A stretch of DNA of 64,000 bases from Actinomycetospora lemnae (GTDB lineage: Bacteria; Actinomycetota; Actinomycetes; Mycobacteriales; Pseudonocardiaceae): NCBI RefSeq assembly GCF_028737315.1, contig NZ_JAQZAO010000008.1, positions 1 to 64,000 on the forward strand, read 5' to 3'. This document shows positions 34,481-43,661 of this stretch, piece by piece; position 1 is the first letter of the stretch; each line of letters starts with the position of its first letter. The translations under genes were made by a program, and so were the position numbers. The notes beneath the pieces were generated by a model, which worked only from the letters and a program-made list of their open reading frames with translations, was not told the origin of the DNA and made no database searches.

Positions 34481-35447
34481 CGAGCTCGCGGATCGGCGCA
34501 CCGTCGGCCCAGGCCCGGATGTCCTCGACGGCGTCGCGGTAGAAGACGTCGTAGGTGCCCTCGGTGACGTAGCCGAGGTGCGGGGTGAGCACGGTGTTCG
34601 GCGCCGTGCGCAGCGGTGAGTCCACCGGCAGCGGCTCGGTGCCGAACACGTCGAGCCCCGCACCCCCGATCGTCCCGGCGTGCAGGGCCTCGACCAGCGC
34701 GTCCTCGTCCACGATCGGGCCACGCGAGGTGTTGACCAGCAGCGCCGTCGGCTTCATCCGCGCCAGGTCGTCGCGGCCGATCAGGCCGGTGGTGCGTGCG
34801 GAGAGCTTGAGGTGGACGGTCACGACGTCCGACGTCGCGAACAGCTCGTCCTTGTCCACCGGCGTCACGCCGGCGGCGCGGGCGTCGTCCGGGTCGAGGT
34901 GGCTGCTCCAGGCCACGACGTCCATGCCGAGGGCGAGCCCGACGGCGGCGACGGGCGCACCGATGCCGCCGAGCCCCACGACGCCGAGCCGCCGGCCGGC
35001 GAGGTCGCGACCCACGGTGTGCTGCCAGCGGCCCTCGCGGACCGCCCGGTCCTCGGCGGGGACGTGCCGGGCGAGCGCGTGGATCAGCGCCCACGTCATC
35101 TCGACGGTCGGGGCGTTGCTCGACACCCCGCCGGTGCCCGACACCGTCACCCCGCGCTCGCGGGCCGCGGCGACGTCGATGGCGACGTTCGCGGGGCCCG
35201 TCGTCACCAGCAGGCCGAGGCGCGGCAGGCGCTCGAGGACGTCGGCCGGGAAGGCGGTGCGCTCGCGCATGGCGACGACGACGTCGTAGGGCTCGAGCGC
35301 GGCGACGACGCCGTCGGCGTCCCCGAGGTGCTGGCCGAAGAACGTGACCTCCTCCGCACCGAGGGCGTCCCAGTCGGCGTAGGTGGACGCGACCTGCTGG
35401 TAGTCGTCGAGGACGGCGATGCGCCGCGGGGCACGGGGGTGGGCCAC
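34461..35447 (-). CDS. D-2-hydroxyacid dehydrogenase family protein
   Basis: A 328-aa NAD-dependent dehydrogenase. The Rossmann loop is GVVGLGGIGAPVA near 146-158. The catalytic Arg is in NTSRGPIVDEDAL near 232-244, the Glu in FGTEPLP near 263 and the His in LTPHLGY near 285. The substrate class (D-2-hydroxy acid, possibly phosphoglycerate-like) is not resolved. GTG 35447 is chosen because it precedes the conserved ATP-like strand RRIAVLDDYQQVA; upstream frame would read through the inverted repeat. The final residues GCAPRS and stop come from the dispersed repeat. Confidence 0.88.
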   Translation of the reverse strand: MAHPRAPRRIAVLDDYQQVASTYADWDALGAEEVTFFGQHLGDADGVVAALEPYDVVVAMRERTAFPADVLERLPRLGLLVTTGPANVAIDVAAARERGVTVSGTGGVSSNAPTVEMTWALIHALARHVPAEDRAVREGRWQHTVGRDLAGRRLGVVGLGGIGAPVAAVGLALGMDVVAWSSHLDPDDARAAGVTPVDKDELFATSDVVTVHLKLSARTTGLIGRDDLARMKPTALLVNTSRGPIVDEDALVEALHAGTIGGAGLDVFGTEPLPVDSPLRTAPNTVLTPHLGYVTEGTYDVFYRDAVEDIRAWADGAPIRELGCAPRS

Positions 35448-35451
35448 GGGC

Positions 35452-35485
35452 GGTGTGTGCCCTCGGGGGTGCGGGGGCACACACC
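35452..35485. promoter_or_regulatory. 11-bp inverted repeat in a 42-bp divergent promoter
   Basis: GGTGTGTGCCC (35452-35462) and GGGCACACACC (35475-35485) are exact complements around an 11-bp centre. The region lies between the divergent dehydrogenase (GTG 35447) and membrane protein (GTG 35490) starts and is nearly filled by it. It may be an operator, or an mRNA hairpin at both 5' ends. Confidence 0.5.
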
Positions 35486-35489
35486 CGCC

Positions 35490-36314
35490 GTGCCTGCCGA
35501 CCCCGACCCCGCGCCCGTCCTCCGACCGACGCGCGCGGGCTGGCCGGTGTACGCCGAGCGCCCGCGACGCCGGGCACGCCAGTTCCTCGCCGACGTCGCG
35601 GTACTGGCGTGGGTGGCGATCGTGGTGTCTCTCGCGACCCTCCTGTACGACGCCGTGCTCACCCTGCAGGGCCCGGGGCGCCAGCTCGGCGACGCGGGCG
35701 CGAACGTGCGCGACACCTTCGCCGGCGCCGCCGAGACCGCCGGCGGCGTGCCGTTCGTCGGCGACGACCTCGCGCGCGCCCTCTCCGGCGGCACCCGTGC
35801 CGGGGAGAACATCGTCGCGGCCGGGGAGCAGGAGATCGCGGCGGTCGAGGCGCTGGCCTCGGGACTGGCGTGGACCGTCGGGCTGATCGCCGTCGTGCCC
35901 GTCGTCGTCGCGTGGGTCGTGCTGCGGGTGCGTTGGATGATCGCGGCGCGCGCCGTGCTCGCCCTGCGCGACGGGCTGCGCGGGGACGTGGGCGACGCCG
36001 ACCTGCTCGCCCTGCGCGCGCTGTCCCACGGCTCGCCGCGGCGCCTCGCGCGGGTGCCCGACGCGGCGGCCGGCTGGCGCCGCGGAGACCCCCGCGTGCT
36101 CGCCCGCCTCGCCGAGATGGAGCTCGGCCGCCTCGGGCTGCGGGGCCCGACCCTCGTCCGGGCTCCGGCCGGGGGCGTACCGTCCGGGGCCGTACCGGAC
36201 GAAACGGACGGCGCACAGGGGGCCGGCCCCGGACGTCCCGCCGGGGTCGACCCCGACGAACGGTGGGGTGACACACCCCCGCCACCGGGTCCGCGAGGCC
36301 CCCTGACGTCCTAG
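35490..36314 (+). CDS. Two-TM membrane protein of unknown function
   Basis: A 274-aa protein not assigned to a named family. TM1 is near residues 35-55 (FLADVAVLAWVAIVVSLATLL), then an about 80-residue helical extracytoplasmic domain (GDAGANVRDTFAGAAETAG...), TM2 near 130-152 (LAWTVGLIAVVPVVVAWVVL) and a cytoplasmic basic region. The C-terminal 70 residues are Pro/Gly/Asp-rich and disordered. Its start shares the inverted repeat with the divergent dehydrogenase. A P450 gene follows 42 bp later on the same strand and could be co-transcribed. Confidence 0.8.
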   Translation: MPADPDPAPVLRPTRAGWPVYAERPRRRARQFLADVAVLAWVAIVVSLATLLYDAVLTLQGPGRQLGDAGANVRDTFAGAAETAGGVPFVGDDLARALSGGTRAGENIVAAGEQEIAAVEALASGLAWTVGLIAVVPVVVAWVVLRVRWMIAARAVLALRDGLRGDVGDADLLALRALSHGSPRRLARVPDAAAGWRRGDPRVLARLAEMELGRLGLRGPTLVRAPAGGVPSGAVPDETDGAQGAGPGRPAGVDPDERWGDTPPPPGPRGPLTS

Positions 36315-36356
36315 CCTCGGCCCCCGGTCGGCGTCGTCGCTCGCGGGGGAGGCAGA

Positions 36357-37670
36357 GTGGACACGGTGGTGGACCCTTCACGCCTGGCCGCACTGCGGTC
36401 GCGCGTCGTGGGCTGGGCAGCGCGCCGCTACCTCGCCTGGCGCAGCCGCCGCGGGCTGGACCCCGTCACGCTGCTGCCCGACCACGCCCTGACACCGTTG
36501 CGCCGCGACGGCCTCGACCCCGTGCCGGCGATGCGCGAGGCCCGCGAGGACGCCCCGGTGCGCCACTTCCCCATGCCCTTCGGGGTGACGGCGTGGCTGG
36601 TCACCGGGCACGAGGAGGCCCGCGCGGTCCTGGGCCGCACGCAGGGCCTGTCCAACGACTTCAGCCACCTCATCGGGCAGGCGGGCGTCAAGGAGGGGCA
36701 GAACCCCGGCGGCCTCGGCTTCACCGACCCGCCGGAGCACACCCGCCTGCGCCACCTGCTGACGCCCGAGTTCACGCTGCGCCGCCTGGCGCGCCTCGGG
36801 CCGCGGATCACCGAGATCGTCGAGGGCCGCCTCGACGCGATGGAGGAGCTGGCCGCCCGCGGCGAGCCGGTGGACCTCGTGCGCGACTTCGCGACCCCGA
36901 TCCCCTCGCTGACCATCTGCGAGCTGCTCGGCATCCCCTACGACGAGCGCGACGAGTTCCAGGCGCTGTCCACGGCGCGGTTCGACCTGCTCGGCGGGGC
37001 CACCGCCGCCTTCGACAAGATCTCGGAGTCGCTGGTCTACCTGCGCGGGGTCATCGAGCGCCAGCGCGTCGAGCCCGGCGAGGGCCTGCTCGGCCAGCTC
37101 ATCCGTGACCACGGCGACGAGCTCGACACCGACGAGCTCGCCGAGCTCGCCGACGGTCTGCTCACCGGCGGGCTCGAGACGTCGGCGTCGATGCTGGCGC
37201 TCGGGGCCATGGTGCTGCTGCGCGACCCCGACAGCTTCGCGCTCGTGCGCGACGAGCCGGCCGCGGTGCACGGGTTCGTCGAGGAGCTGCTGCGCTACCT
37301 GACCGTCGTCCAGATCGCCTTCCCGCGCTTCGCGACCGAGGACATGACCCTCGGCGGCGTCGCGATCAGCAAGGGCGACGGGCTGCTCGTGTCGCTCTCG
37401 GCCGCCGACCGCGACCCGCGCCTGACCCCGGACCCCGAGCGGTTCGACCCCCGCCGCCCGCCGACGCCGCACCTCGCGTTCGGGCACGGCATCCACCGCT
37501 GCATCGGCGCCGAGCTCGCCCGCATGGAGCTGCGCACGGCCTACCCGGCCCTTGTGCGCCGGTTCCCGGGCCTGCGCCTGGCCCCTGACGCCGGGACGCT
37601 CGACGACCAGCCGTTCCGGACCACCTCGATCGTCTACGGCGTCGACGCCCTTCCCGTCGCCCTGCGCTGA
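36357..37670 (+). CDS. Cytochrome P450 monooxygenase
   Basis: A 437-aa soluble bacterial P450. The I-helix motif is GGLETSASM near 274-282, the ExxR motif is EELLR near 310, and the heme loop is FGHGIHRCIG near 380-389 with Cys as axial ligand. The GTG at 36357 has GGGGGAGG upstream. No ferredoxin or reductase gene is adjacent, so redox partners are elsewhere; the substrate is unknown. It may be in an operon with the membrane protein before it. After its stop comes a 507-bp repeat-rich non-coding gap. Confidence 0.93.
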   Translation: MDTVVDPSRLAALRSRVVGWAARRYLAWRSRRGLDPVTLLPDHALTPLRRDGLDPVPAMREAREDAPVRHFPMPFGVTAWLVTGHEEARAVLGRTQGLSNDFSHLIGQAGVKEGQNPGGLGFTDPPEHTRLRHLLTPEFTLRRLARLGPRITEIVEGRLDAMEELAARGEPVDLVRDFATPIPSLTICELLGIPYDERDEFQALSTARFDLLGGATAAFDKISESLVYLRGVIERQRVEPGEGLLGQLIRDHGDELDTDELAELADGLLTGGLETSASMLALGAMVLLRDPDSFALVRDEPAAVHGFVEELLRYLTVVQIAFPRFATEDMTLGGVAISKGDGLLVSLSAADRDPRLTPDPERFDPRRPPTPHLAFGHGIHRCIGAELARMELRTAYPALVRRFPGLRLAPDAGTLDDQPFRTTSIVYGVDALPVALR

Positions 37671-37770
37671 GCCGCCGGCAGGTCCGAGCGATGCGGCATC
37701 GCCGGGGTCAGTCCGCATCCTCGCCCCAACCTCGCCCCGCGCGACACGCCGAGGACCTGACGCCGGCTGG

Positions 37771-38088
37771 CGCACGGGGTGTTGCCAGCCTGGCGTCCAC
37801 GCTGACGCTCAACGCCAGGAACGGACCCACGATCACCGCGTCGGCCGGGGCGCCCCGGCCTCCCGCTCGGCCGGCGCGCGGTCGAATGCTGCGATGCGGG
37901 CGGTGTCGGCGACCACGCGCTCGCCATCACACGCGCTCGAGGGCGCGTTCGTGCTCAGCCGGGCGCTGCGCTCCGCCGAGCCCATCGGCCGCGGCAAGGC
38001 TCGCCCTCACAGGCCCGCGCTGACTCGAGCGGGTGAGTTTCCTGGCGTCTGACGCCAGCGTGGCCGCCAGGCTGACACACCCCGTGCG
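37771..38088. repeat. MITE-like element with about 50-bp inverted ends
   Basis: The left end (37771-37822) reads GCACGGGGTGT, then CAGCCTGGCG, then CACGCTG and CGCCAGGAA. The reverse complement of the right end (38037-38088) carries the same blocks in the same order, with about 80% identity and one 1-nt gap. Each end also contains its own CCTGGCGT/ACGCCAGG-type hairpin. The 214-bp interior has no clear ORF. There is no transposase and no obvious target duplication. Confidence 0.65.
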
Positions 38089-38113
38089 TGCGACATCGCA
38101 GCCGGGGTCCGCG

Positions 38114-38168
38114 TGATCGAAGTACCGATACGGACGTTCAACGTCCGCGACGGCACTTCGCTGACACC
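38114..38168. repeat. Dispersed structured repeat, family 1, copy 2 (convergent junction)
   Basis: This 55-bp copy matches the element at 11485-11539 in reverse orientation (47 of 55). The central 7-mer differs (GTTCAAC against ACTGGGT), yet both versions extend the same stem: GGAC-GT/AC-GTC here. It lies 10 bp before the stop codon of thiG on the opposite strand and 443 bp after the P450 stop. Confidence 0.85.
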
Positions 38169-38177
38169 CCTGGCGCG

Positions 38178-39138
<961 letters not shown>

Positions 39139-39144
39139 CGCTCC

Positions 39145-39230
39145 CCCTCCCTGCGCCGGCATGACCCGGATCAGGTTCGACGGTCGGAGCCGCAGCTCCC
39201 TCTCAGCCCGTGGCCGGGCTCCCGTGGTGT
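39145..39230 (-). promoter_or_regulatory. TPP riboswitch (THI element) upstream of thiS-thiG
   Basis: Read on the minus strand: ACCACGGGAGCCCGG, then ACGGGCTGAGAGGGAGC, then CGAACCTGATCCGGGTCATG, CCGGCGCAGGGAGG. These are the canonical conserved blocks. It lies between thiO and thiS in the same transcriptional direction. The GGGAGG at its end doubles as the thiS ribosome-binding site. Confidence 0.95.
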
Positions 39231-39254
39231 CCGGTTTCACCGTACGCGCGCCGG

Positions 39255-40394
39255 TCAGGGCCGTGCAGCCGCCGACCGGTCCGCCGCCGCCGGCCGGGCC
39301 TCGTCGGGCAGCGCCTCCCCGCGCAGGACCGCGGCGACGGCGTCGACCGTGACCGCCACCAGCAGCATCCCGTTGCGCCCGTGGCCGGTCGCCGCGACGA
39401 GCCCCGCGGGGCCGACCGCGCCGAGCAGCGGGAGGTTGTCGTCCGTGCCGGGACGGAACGAGGCCGCGGTCTCCTCGAGGGCGTAGTCCGCGATGCCGGG
39501 CAGGACCCGCTCGACATCGGCGACGAGGTCGCGCACGCCACCGACCAGCACGTCCGGGTCGAAGCCGGCCTCGTACTGCGTCGCGCCGACGACCAGCCGC
39601 CCGCCGTCGCGCGGCACCGCGTACACCGGCCGCCCGCTCACCGCCGCGCGGACGGTGCGCGACGGCGGCGGCAGCGACGTCCGCCGGGCCCGCACGCGCA
39701 GGATCTCCCCCTTGACGGGCCGGACCCGCTCGGCGAGCACCGGGTGCAGCGCCGCCGACCACGCCCCCGCGGCGACGACCACCCGGTCGGCCTCGAGCAC
39801 CCCGTCGTCCAGCTCGACCCCCGTCACCCGCACCCCGTCGTCGACCACGCGCTCCACCCGGCGGCGCTCGACGACGACCCCCCGCGCACGGCCCGCGTCC
39901 GAGAGCGCCGCGAGCAGCGCCCGGTTGTCGACGGCGAGGTCGTCGGGCACCGCGAGCCCGGCCCGCACCGCCGGCCCGAGCGCGGGCTCGAGACGCCGCA
40001 CGGCCCGCCCGGACAACCGCTCGACCTCGCGGCCCCAGGCGCGCAGGTGCTCGGCGACGCGGTCGAGGTCGGCGACGTCCGCGGCGTCGAGCGCCACCTG
40101 CACCGTGCCCTCCCGGCGCAGCCCGACCGGCCGGCCCGCGTCCTGCGCCACCGCCTCCGCGAACGCCGGCCACCGCGCCAGCGACGCCGCGCCGAGCTCG
40201 AGGACCTCCCGCTCGCCGGGCCACGCCTCGCTGATCGGGGCGAGCATGCCCCCGGCCACCCGCGAGGCCCCGGAGCCGGGGTCGGGGTCGACGAGCACGA
40301 CCTCGCCCGCCACCCGCTCCCGCGCCGCAGCCCAGGCGATCGCGGACCCCACCGCGCCCGCACCCACGACGACGAGCCGGTCCCGCACGGTCAC
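39255..40394 (-). CDS. thiO: Glycine oxidase ThiO
   Basis: A 379-aa FAD enzyme oxidising glycine to the iminoacetate (dehydroglycine) used by ThiG. The FAD-binding motif is [17 protein letters not shown] near 9-25; the C-terminal substrate part has [23 protein letters not shown] and [11 protein letters not shown] 40394 is the start, 26 bp from the divergent thiE start. It precedes thiS on the same strand, but the riboswitch lies after it, so thiO itself is not under that TPP control unless by read-through. Confidence 0.93.
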   Translation of the reverse strand: MTVRDRLVVVGAGAVGSAIAWAAARERVAGEVVLVDPDPGSGASRVAGGMLAPISEAWPGEREVLELGAASLARWPAFAEAVAQDAGRPVGLRREGTVQVALDAADVADLDRVAEHLRAWGREVERLSGRAVRRLEPALGPAVRAGLAVPDDLAVDNRALLAALSDAGRARGVVVERRRVERVVDDGVRVTGVELDDGVLEADRVVVAAGAWSAALHPVLAERVRPVKGEILRVRARRTSLPPPSRTVRAAVSGRPVYAVPRDGGRLVVGATQYEAGFDPDVLVGGVRDLVADVERVLPGIADYALEETAASFRPGTDDNLPLLGAVGPAGLVAATGHGRNGMLLVAVTVDAVAAVLRGEALPDEARPAAADRSAAARP

Positions 40395-40407
40395 GCACGG
40401 TACGCGA

Positions 40408-40413
40408 TAGCGT
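40408..40413 (+). promoter_or_regulatory. -10 box TAGCGT, leaderless promoter candidate for thiE
   Basis: TAGCGT ends 7 nt before the thiE GTG at 40421. With only 26 bp between the thiO and thiE starts, the promoter upstream part must lie within thiO. Confidence 0.5.
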
Positions 40414-40420
40414 CGCGACG

Positions 40421-41086
40421 GTGAGTGCGCCGACCACCGACCGGACCGACCGCCGCGCGCGCCTGCAGGAGGCCCGGCTCTACCTGTGCACCGACGCGCG
40501 CCGCGACCGCGGGGACCTCGCCGCGTTCGCCGACGCCGCCCTGCGCGGCGGGGTCGACGTCGTCCAGCTGCGCGAGAAGGGCCTGGAGGCGCGCGAGGAG
40601 CTGGCCGCGCTGGAGGTCCTGGGGGCGGCGGCGCGGCGGCACGGGGCCCTGCTCGCCGTCAACGACCGCGCCGACCTGGCCCTCGCCGCCGGCGCCGACG
40701 TCCTGCACCTCGGCCAGGACGACCTGCCCGTACCCTGGGCGCGCCGGGTGGTGGGCGACGACGTGCTCATCGGCCGCTCCACCCACGACGCCGACCAGGC
40801 CGCCGCGGCCGCCACCGAGCCCGGCGCCGACTACTTCTGCACCGGCCCCTGCTGGCCCACGCCGACCAAGCCCGGCCGCCCCGCTCCCGGCCTCGACCTC
40901 GTGCGTACCACCGCCGCCGCGGCACCCGCGCGGCCCTGGTTCGCGATCGGTGGCATCGACCGGGACCGGCTCGGCGAGGTCCTCGACGCCGGCGCCACGC
41001 GCATCGTCGTCGTCCGCGCGATCACCGACGCCGACGACCCGGAGGCCGCGGCCCGCGAGCTGCGGGGTGCGCTGGCGCGCAGGTGA
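40421..41086 (+). CDS. thiE: Thiamine phosphate synthase ThiE
   Basis: A 221-aa TIM-barrel enzyme joining HMP-PP and thiazole phosphate to thiamine monophosphate. Motifs: [17 protein letters not shown] near 46-62 (pyrophosphate-binding QLREK), [26 protein letters not shown] near 78-103, [11 protein letters not shown] near 116-126, [19 protein letters not shown] near 136-154 and WFAIGGI near 171-177. The last codons (ALARR) lie inside the dispersed repeat that follows. It is divergent from thiO. Confidence 0.95.
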   Translation: MSAPTTDRTDRRARLQEARLYLCTDARRDRGDLAAFADAALRGGVDVVQLREKGLEAREELAALEVLGAAARRHGALLAVNDRADLALAAGADVLHLGQDDLPVPWARRVVGDDVLIGRSTHDADQAAAAATEPGADYFCTGPCWPTPTKPGRPAPGLDLVRTTAAAAPARPWFAIGGIDRDRLGEVLDAGATRIVVVRAITDADDPEAAARELRGALARR

Positions 41087-41154
41087 GGAGGTGAGCAGGT
41101 GAGCAGAAAGGAGCGCTCCAGCACGCTTTTCTGCTCACGTGCGCGGAGCGCACC
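41066..41154. repeat. Dispersed structured repeat, family 2, copy B (convergent junction)
   Basis: The 40-nt hairpin at 41099-41138 (GTGAGCAGAAAGG... with ...CTTTTCTGCTCAC) and outer arms GGTGCGCTGGCGCGC and GCGCGGAGCGCACC match the element at 34409-34480. Copy B has a small internal duplication of GTGAG-type sequence (41083-41098). It overlaps the thiE 3' end and stops at the stop codon of the opposing protease. Confidence 0.85.
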
Positions 41155-42117
41155 TCACGTCGCCACGGCCAGGGTGAGCCGCTCGGCGCGCAGGACCTCC
41201 TCGATCGGCTGGTAGAGGCTCGTGCCGCCGGCGCGGGTGCAGTCGCCCGTGCCGCCCGACAGCACCCCCAGCGCCGAGCTGCCGGAGACGAACGGGCCGC
41301 CCGAGTCGCCGCCCTCGCTGCACGCCGTCGTCAGCACGAGGCCCTCGACGGGGCCGGCGGGGTAGTTGGCGGTGACGTCGACCGCGGTGACCGTGCCGCA
41401 GCGCCACCCCGTCGTCGACCCCGAACGGCACACCGAGGCACCGACGGGCGCGGTCGCGACGCCCGTCATCGCGCGCGTCGTGGAGCCCTCCGCGGCCACC
41501 GACGGCGTCGGTCGCCAGCCCGGGCCGACGTCGACGACGCCCCAGTCGCCCGTGCGGTCGAACACCGAGCTGCGGATCGGGCCGATCGGCGCGGCGTTGG
41601 CGCCGGTGACCTCGCCGCCGCGGTTGGTGCAGTGCCCGGCGGTGACGAGCCGGGGCTCGCCGGTGGAGGTGCGCGCCGAGAACCCCAACGAGCACCGCGA
41701 CCGGCCGATCCGGATGATGTCGCCCCCGACGAGGTCGTAGACGGGCGGGTCGGCGCGGGGCGTCGGGGCCGCGACGCCCTCGACCACGCGCACCGAGGCG
41801 TCCACCCGGCGCGCCTCCTCGACGAACGCGGCACCCCGGGCGTCGCGGGGCTGCGCGCTCAGCGCGAGGACCACCGTGCGCGTCGCTCGGTCCACCCACC
41901 AGGCGCTGACGGCCGCCGGCGCGCCCCGCTGCTCGGCGAGCCCGTCCAGGCGCTCCTTGACCGCGGTCAGCTCCGCGTCCGTCGACGCCGGAGCCGCGGG
42001 CGCCGCCGAGGCCGCCGGCGCCGGGTCCAGCAGCACCACGGCCACCACGAGCACCGCCACGAGCACCGCCACGAGCAGGCCGCCGCGCCCACGCCCAGCC
42101 ACGCCCACCCCCTGCAC
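41155..42117 (-). CDS. Secreted S1-family (streptogrisin-like) serine protease
   Basis: A 320-aa exported protease. There is a signal/TM segment near 14-32 (LLVAVLVAVLVVAVVLLDPA), then a pro-region (40-115; LTAVKERLDGLAEQRGAPAAVSAWWVDRATRTVVL) and a mature domain from about 128. Triad: His in VTAGHCTNRGG near 160, Asp in TGDWGVVDVG near 192 and Ser in EGGDSGGPF near 272. Cys pairs in the mature part suggest disulfides, consistent with secretion. Start choice is uncertain: GTG 42117, 42108 or 42102; the last has AGGGGGT about 6 nt upstream. Confidence 0.88.
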   Translation of the reverse strand: MQGVGVAGRGRGGLLVAVLVAVLVVAVVLLDPAPAASAAPAAPASTDAELTAVKERLDGLAEQRGAPAAVSAWWVDRATRTVVLALSAQPRDARGAAFVEEARRVDASVRVVEGVAAPTPRADPPVYDLVGGDIIRIGRSRCSLGFSARTSTGEPRLVTAGHCTNRGGEVTGANAAPIGPIRSSVFDRTGDWGVVDVGPGWRPTPSVAAEGSTTRAMTGVATAPVGASVCRSGSTTGWRCGTVTAVDVTANYPAGPVEGLVLTTACSEGGDSGGPFVSGSSALGVLSGGTGDCTRAGGTSLYQPIEEVLRAERLTLAVAT

Positions 42118-42214
42118 ACCCGAAGACCCGTCACTCGACCGTCGGTCGAGACGACGACGGCCGGGCGAACGCTAGATCGTCCGCCCGGCCGTCCGTGGGA
42201 GTGGCGCCGAGATG

Positions 42215-43471
42215 TCAGCCGTTGGTGGCCCCGCCGCCGGACCCGTTCGAGGCCCCCGGCACCAGGTTCGGCAGGACCCCGCCCGGCGAGGTCCGCGTCG
42301 TCGGCCGCGAGGTGCTGGTGTCCGGCTGCTGGGTCGCCGTGTCACCGCCCTGCTGCTCGTCCTGCTGCTGCTCCTGGCTGCTCGAGGTGGAGGTCGGCGC
42401 GTCGGTGTCCTCGGTCGCCGAGTCCGAGGGGGTCGTGGTGGCCTCGCTCGCGTCGGTCTGCTGACCGAACAGGCTCCCCACCGACGTCCCGCTCGACCCG
42501 CCGGACAGCGGTCCGCCGGCCGCGGTCTCGACGCCGAACGTCGCGAGCAGCGCGATGACGAACACGCTGGCCGCGAGGCCGCCGAGGGTGACCCACGTCT
42601 TCCAGCCCAGCCCCTTGAGGATGGCCAGCGCGCCCGCGAGCGAGAAGCGACGCCGCGGCGGCTCCGGCTCGAGCGGCGCCACCTGGGTGACGTCACCCGG
42701 ACCACCGGGTCCACCAGGACCGCCGGGCCCACCGGGACCCGTGGGCCGTCCCGGCTGCCCCATGACCGCGGTCGGGCCGCCGCCGGGCGGCGTGCCCGTC
42801 TGGCGGCTCTGCGGGATGAACGCCGTCGAGCGGGCCTCGGTCGGTGGGGCACCGGGCGCACCGGGTGCCCCCGGCGCCAGCGAGGTCGGCGGGCCGTTCG
42901 GGTCCACCCGCGCGTGCACGCGGGTCGGGTCGCCGACGCCCTCGGCGCGCAGCGCCACGCGTCCGGGCTGCAGGGGCCGCCCCGGTCCGGTCGGCGGCCC
43001 CACGGGCCCCGGCACGCGACGCGTCGGGTCGCCCGGCGGGGTGCCCGGGCGCGCCTGGCGCTGGGAGGGCGGGACCGGGACGCCCGGGCCGGGCGTGGGC
43101 GGGCCCATCGGGCGCTGGCCGGGCTGCACCCGGGTGGGCGCCGCCGGACCCTGCGGCGCCTGCACCTGCGCCGGTCGGCCCGCGGCGCGACCGACGGCCG
43201 TCGCCACCTTCGTGTTGGCGCCGGCGACGACGAGGCGCTCCTTGACCCGGTCGCGGGTGACCTCGAGCGACTTCTGGTACAGCGCCGCGCCGACCGTGGA
43301 GATGATCGACGCGAGCGCGGCGCCTCCGATGGTGCCGACCACGCCGATGAACGACCCGAGGATCGCCGCCGTGGCGGCCGCCAGCGCACTGGCGATGATC
43401 TGCGGGAAGGTCAGGCCGAGCCCTTGCGAGGAGGAGGCGTCGGGCTTCTCTTCGGGGTTCGCTGGTGACAT
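42215..43471 (-). CDS. Proline-rich two-TM membrane protein with collagen-like segment
   Basis: A 418-aa protein of no recognised family. A hydrophobic N-terminal region (24-60, IIASALAAATAAILGSFIG...) looks like a glycine-zipper helix pair, followed by KSLEVTRDRVKERLVVAG. Residues 95-255 are Pro/Gly-rich with GPGGPGG repeats, TM near 283-303 (TWVTLGGLAASVFVIALLA), and the extracellular tail is Ser/Thr/Gln-rich (TSTSSSQEQQQDEQQ). ATG 43471 follows a weak GGGAGC. Its architecture resembles the tail of the kinase at 1-4084. Function is unknown. Confidence 0.8.
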   Translation of the reverse strand: MSPANPEEKPDASSSQGLGLTFPQIIASALAAATAAILGSFIGVVGTIGGAALASIISTVGAALYQKSLEVTRDRVKERLVVAGANTKVATAVGRAAGRPAQVQAPQGPAAPTRVQPGQRPMGPPTPGPGVPVPPSQRQARPGTPPGDPTRRVPGPVGPPTGPGRPLQPGRVALRAEGVGDPTRVHARVDPNGPPTSLAPGAPGAPGAPPTEARSTAFIPQSRQTGTPPGGGPTAVMGQPGRPTGPGGPGGPGGPGGPGDVTQVAPLEPEPPRRRFSLAGALAILKGLGWKTWVTLGGLAASVFVIALLATFGVETAAGGPLSGGSSGTSVGSLFGQQTDASEATTTPSDSATEDTDAPTSTSSSQEQQQDEQQGGDTATQQPDTSTSRPTTRTSPGGVLPNLVPGASNGSGGGATNG

Positions 43472-43661
43472 GGCTCCCGGACACGGATCGGGGTCAGCTG
43501 GTGCGGCCTGGCGTGCCGGCGGGTGCGTCCGCGTCTCTCGACGCACCGCCGACCACACCCGACGACGCCCGTCCATCGTCCCCCGTTGTCCGTGCGTGAG
43601 AGCGTTCACCCACGGACCAAGTCGGTCCCCTCCGACCAGCCCAATCGCTCGGCCGAACGGC

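Larger units (their letters stand above)
37671..38177. other. 507-bp non-coding gap between convergent P450 and thiG genes
   Basis: No gene with a plausible start is seen. The gap holds a 318-bp element with inverted ends (37771-38088) followed by copy 2 of dispersed repeat family 1 (38114-38168). Fragments such as MRAVSATTRSPSHALEGAFVL can be read in one frame, but without homologue-like features. Confidence 0.6.

Noticed and set aside
32351..34723. A 790-codon minus-strand frame across both thiD genes.
   Set aside because: Antisense shadow of two clear thiD genes; repetitive because the paralogues are.
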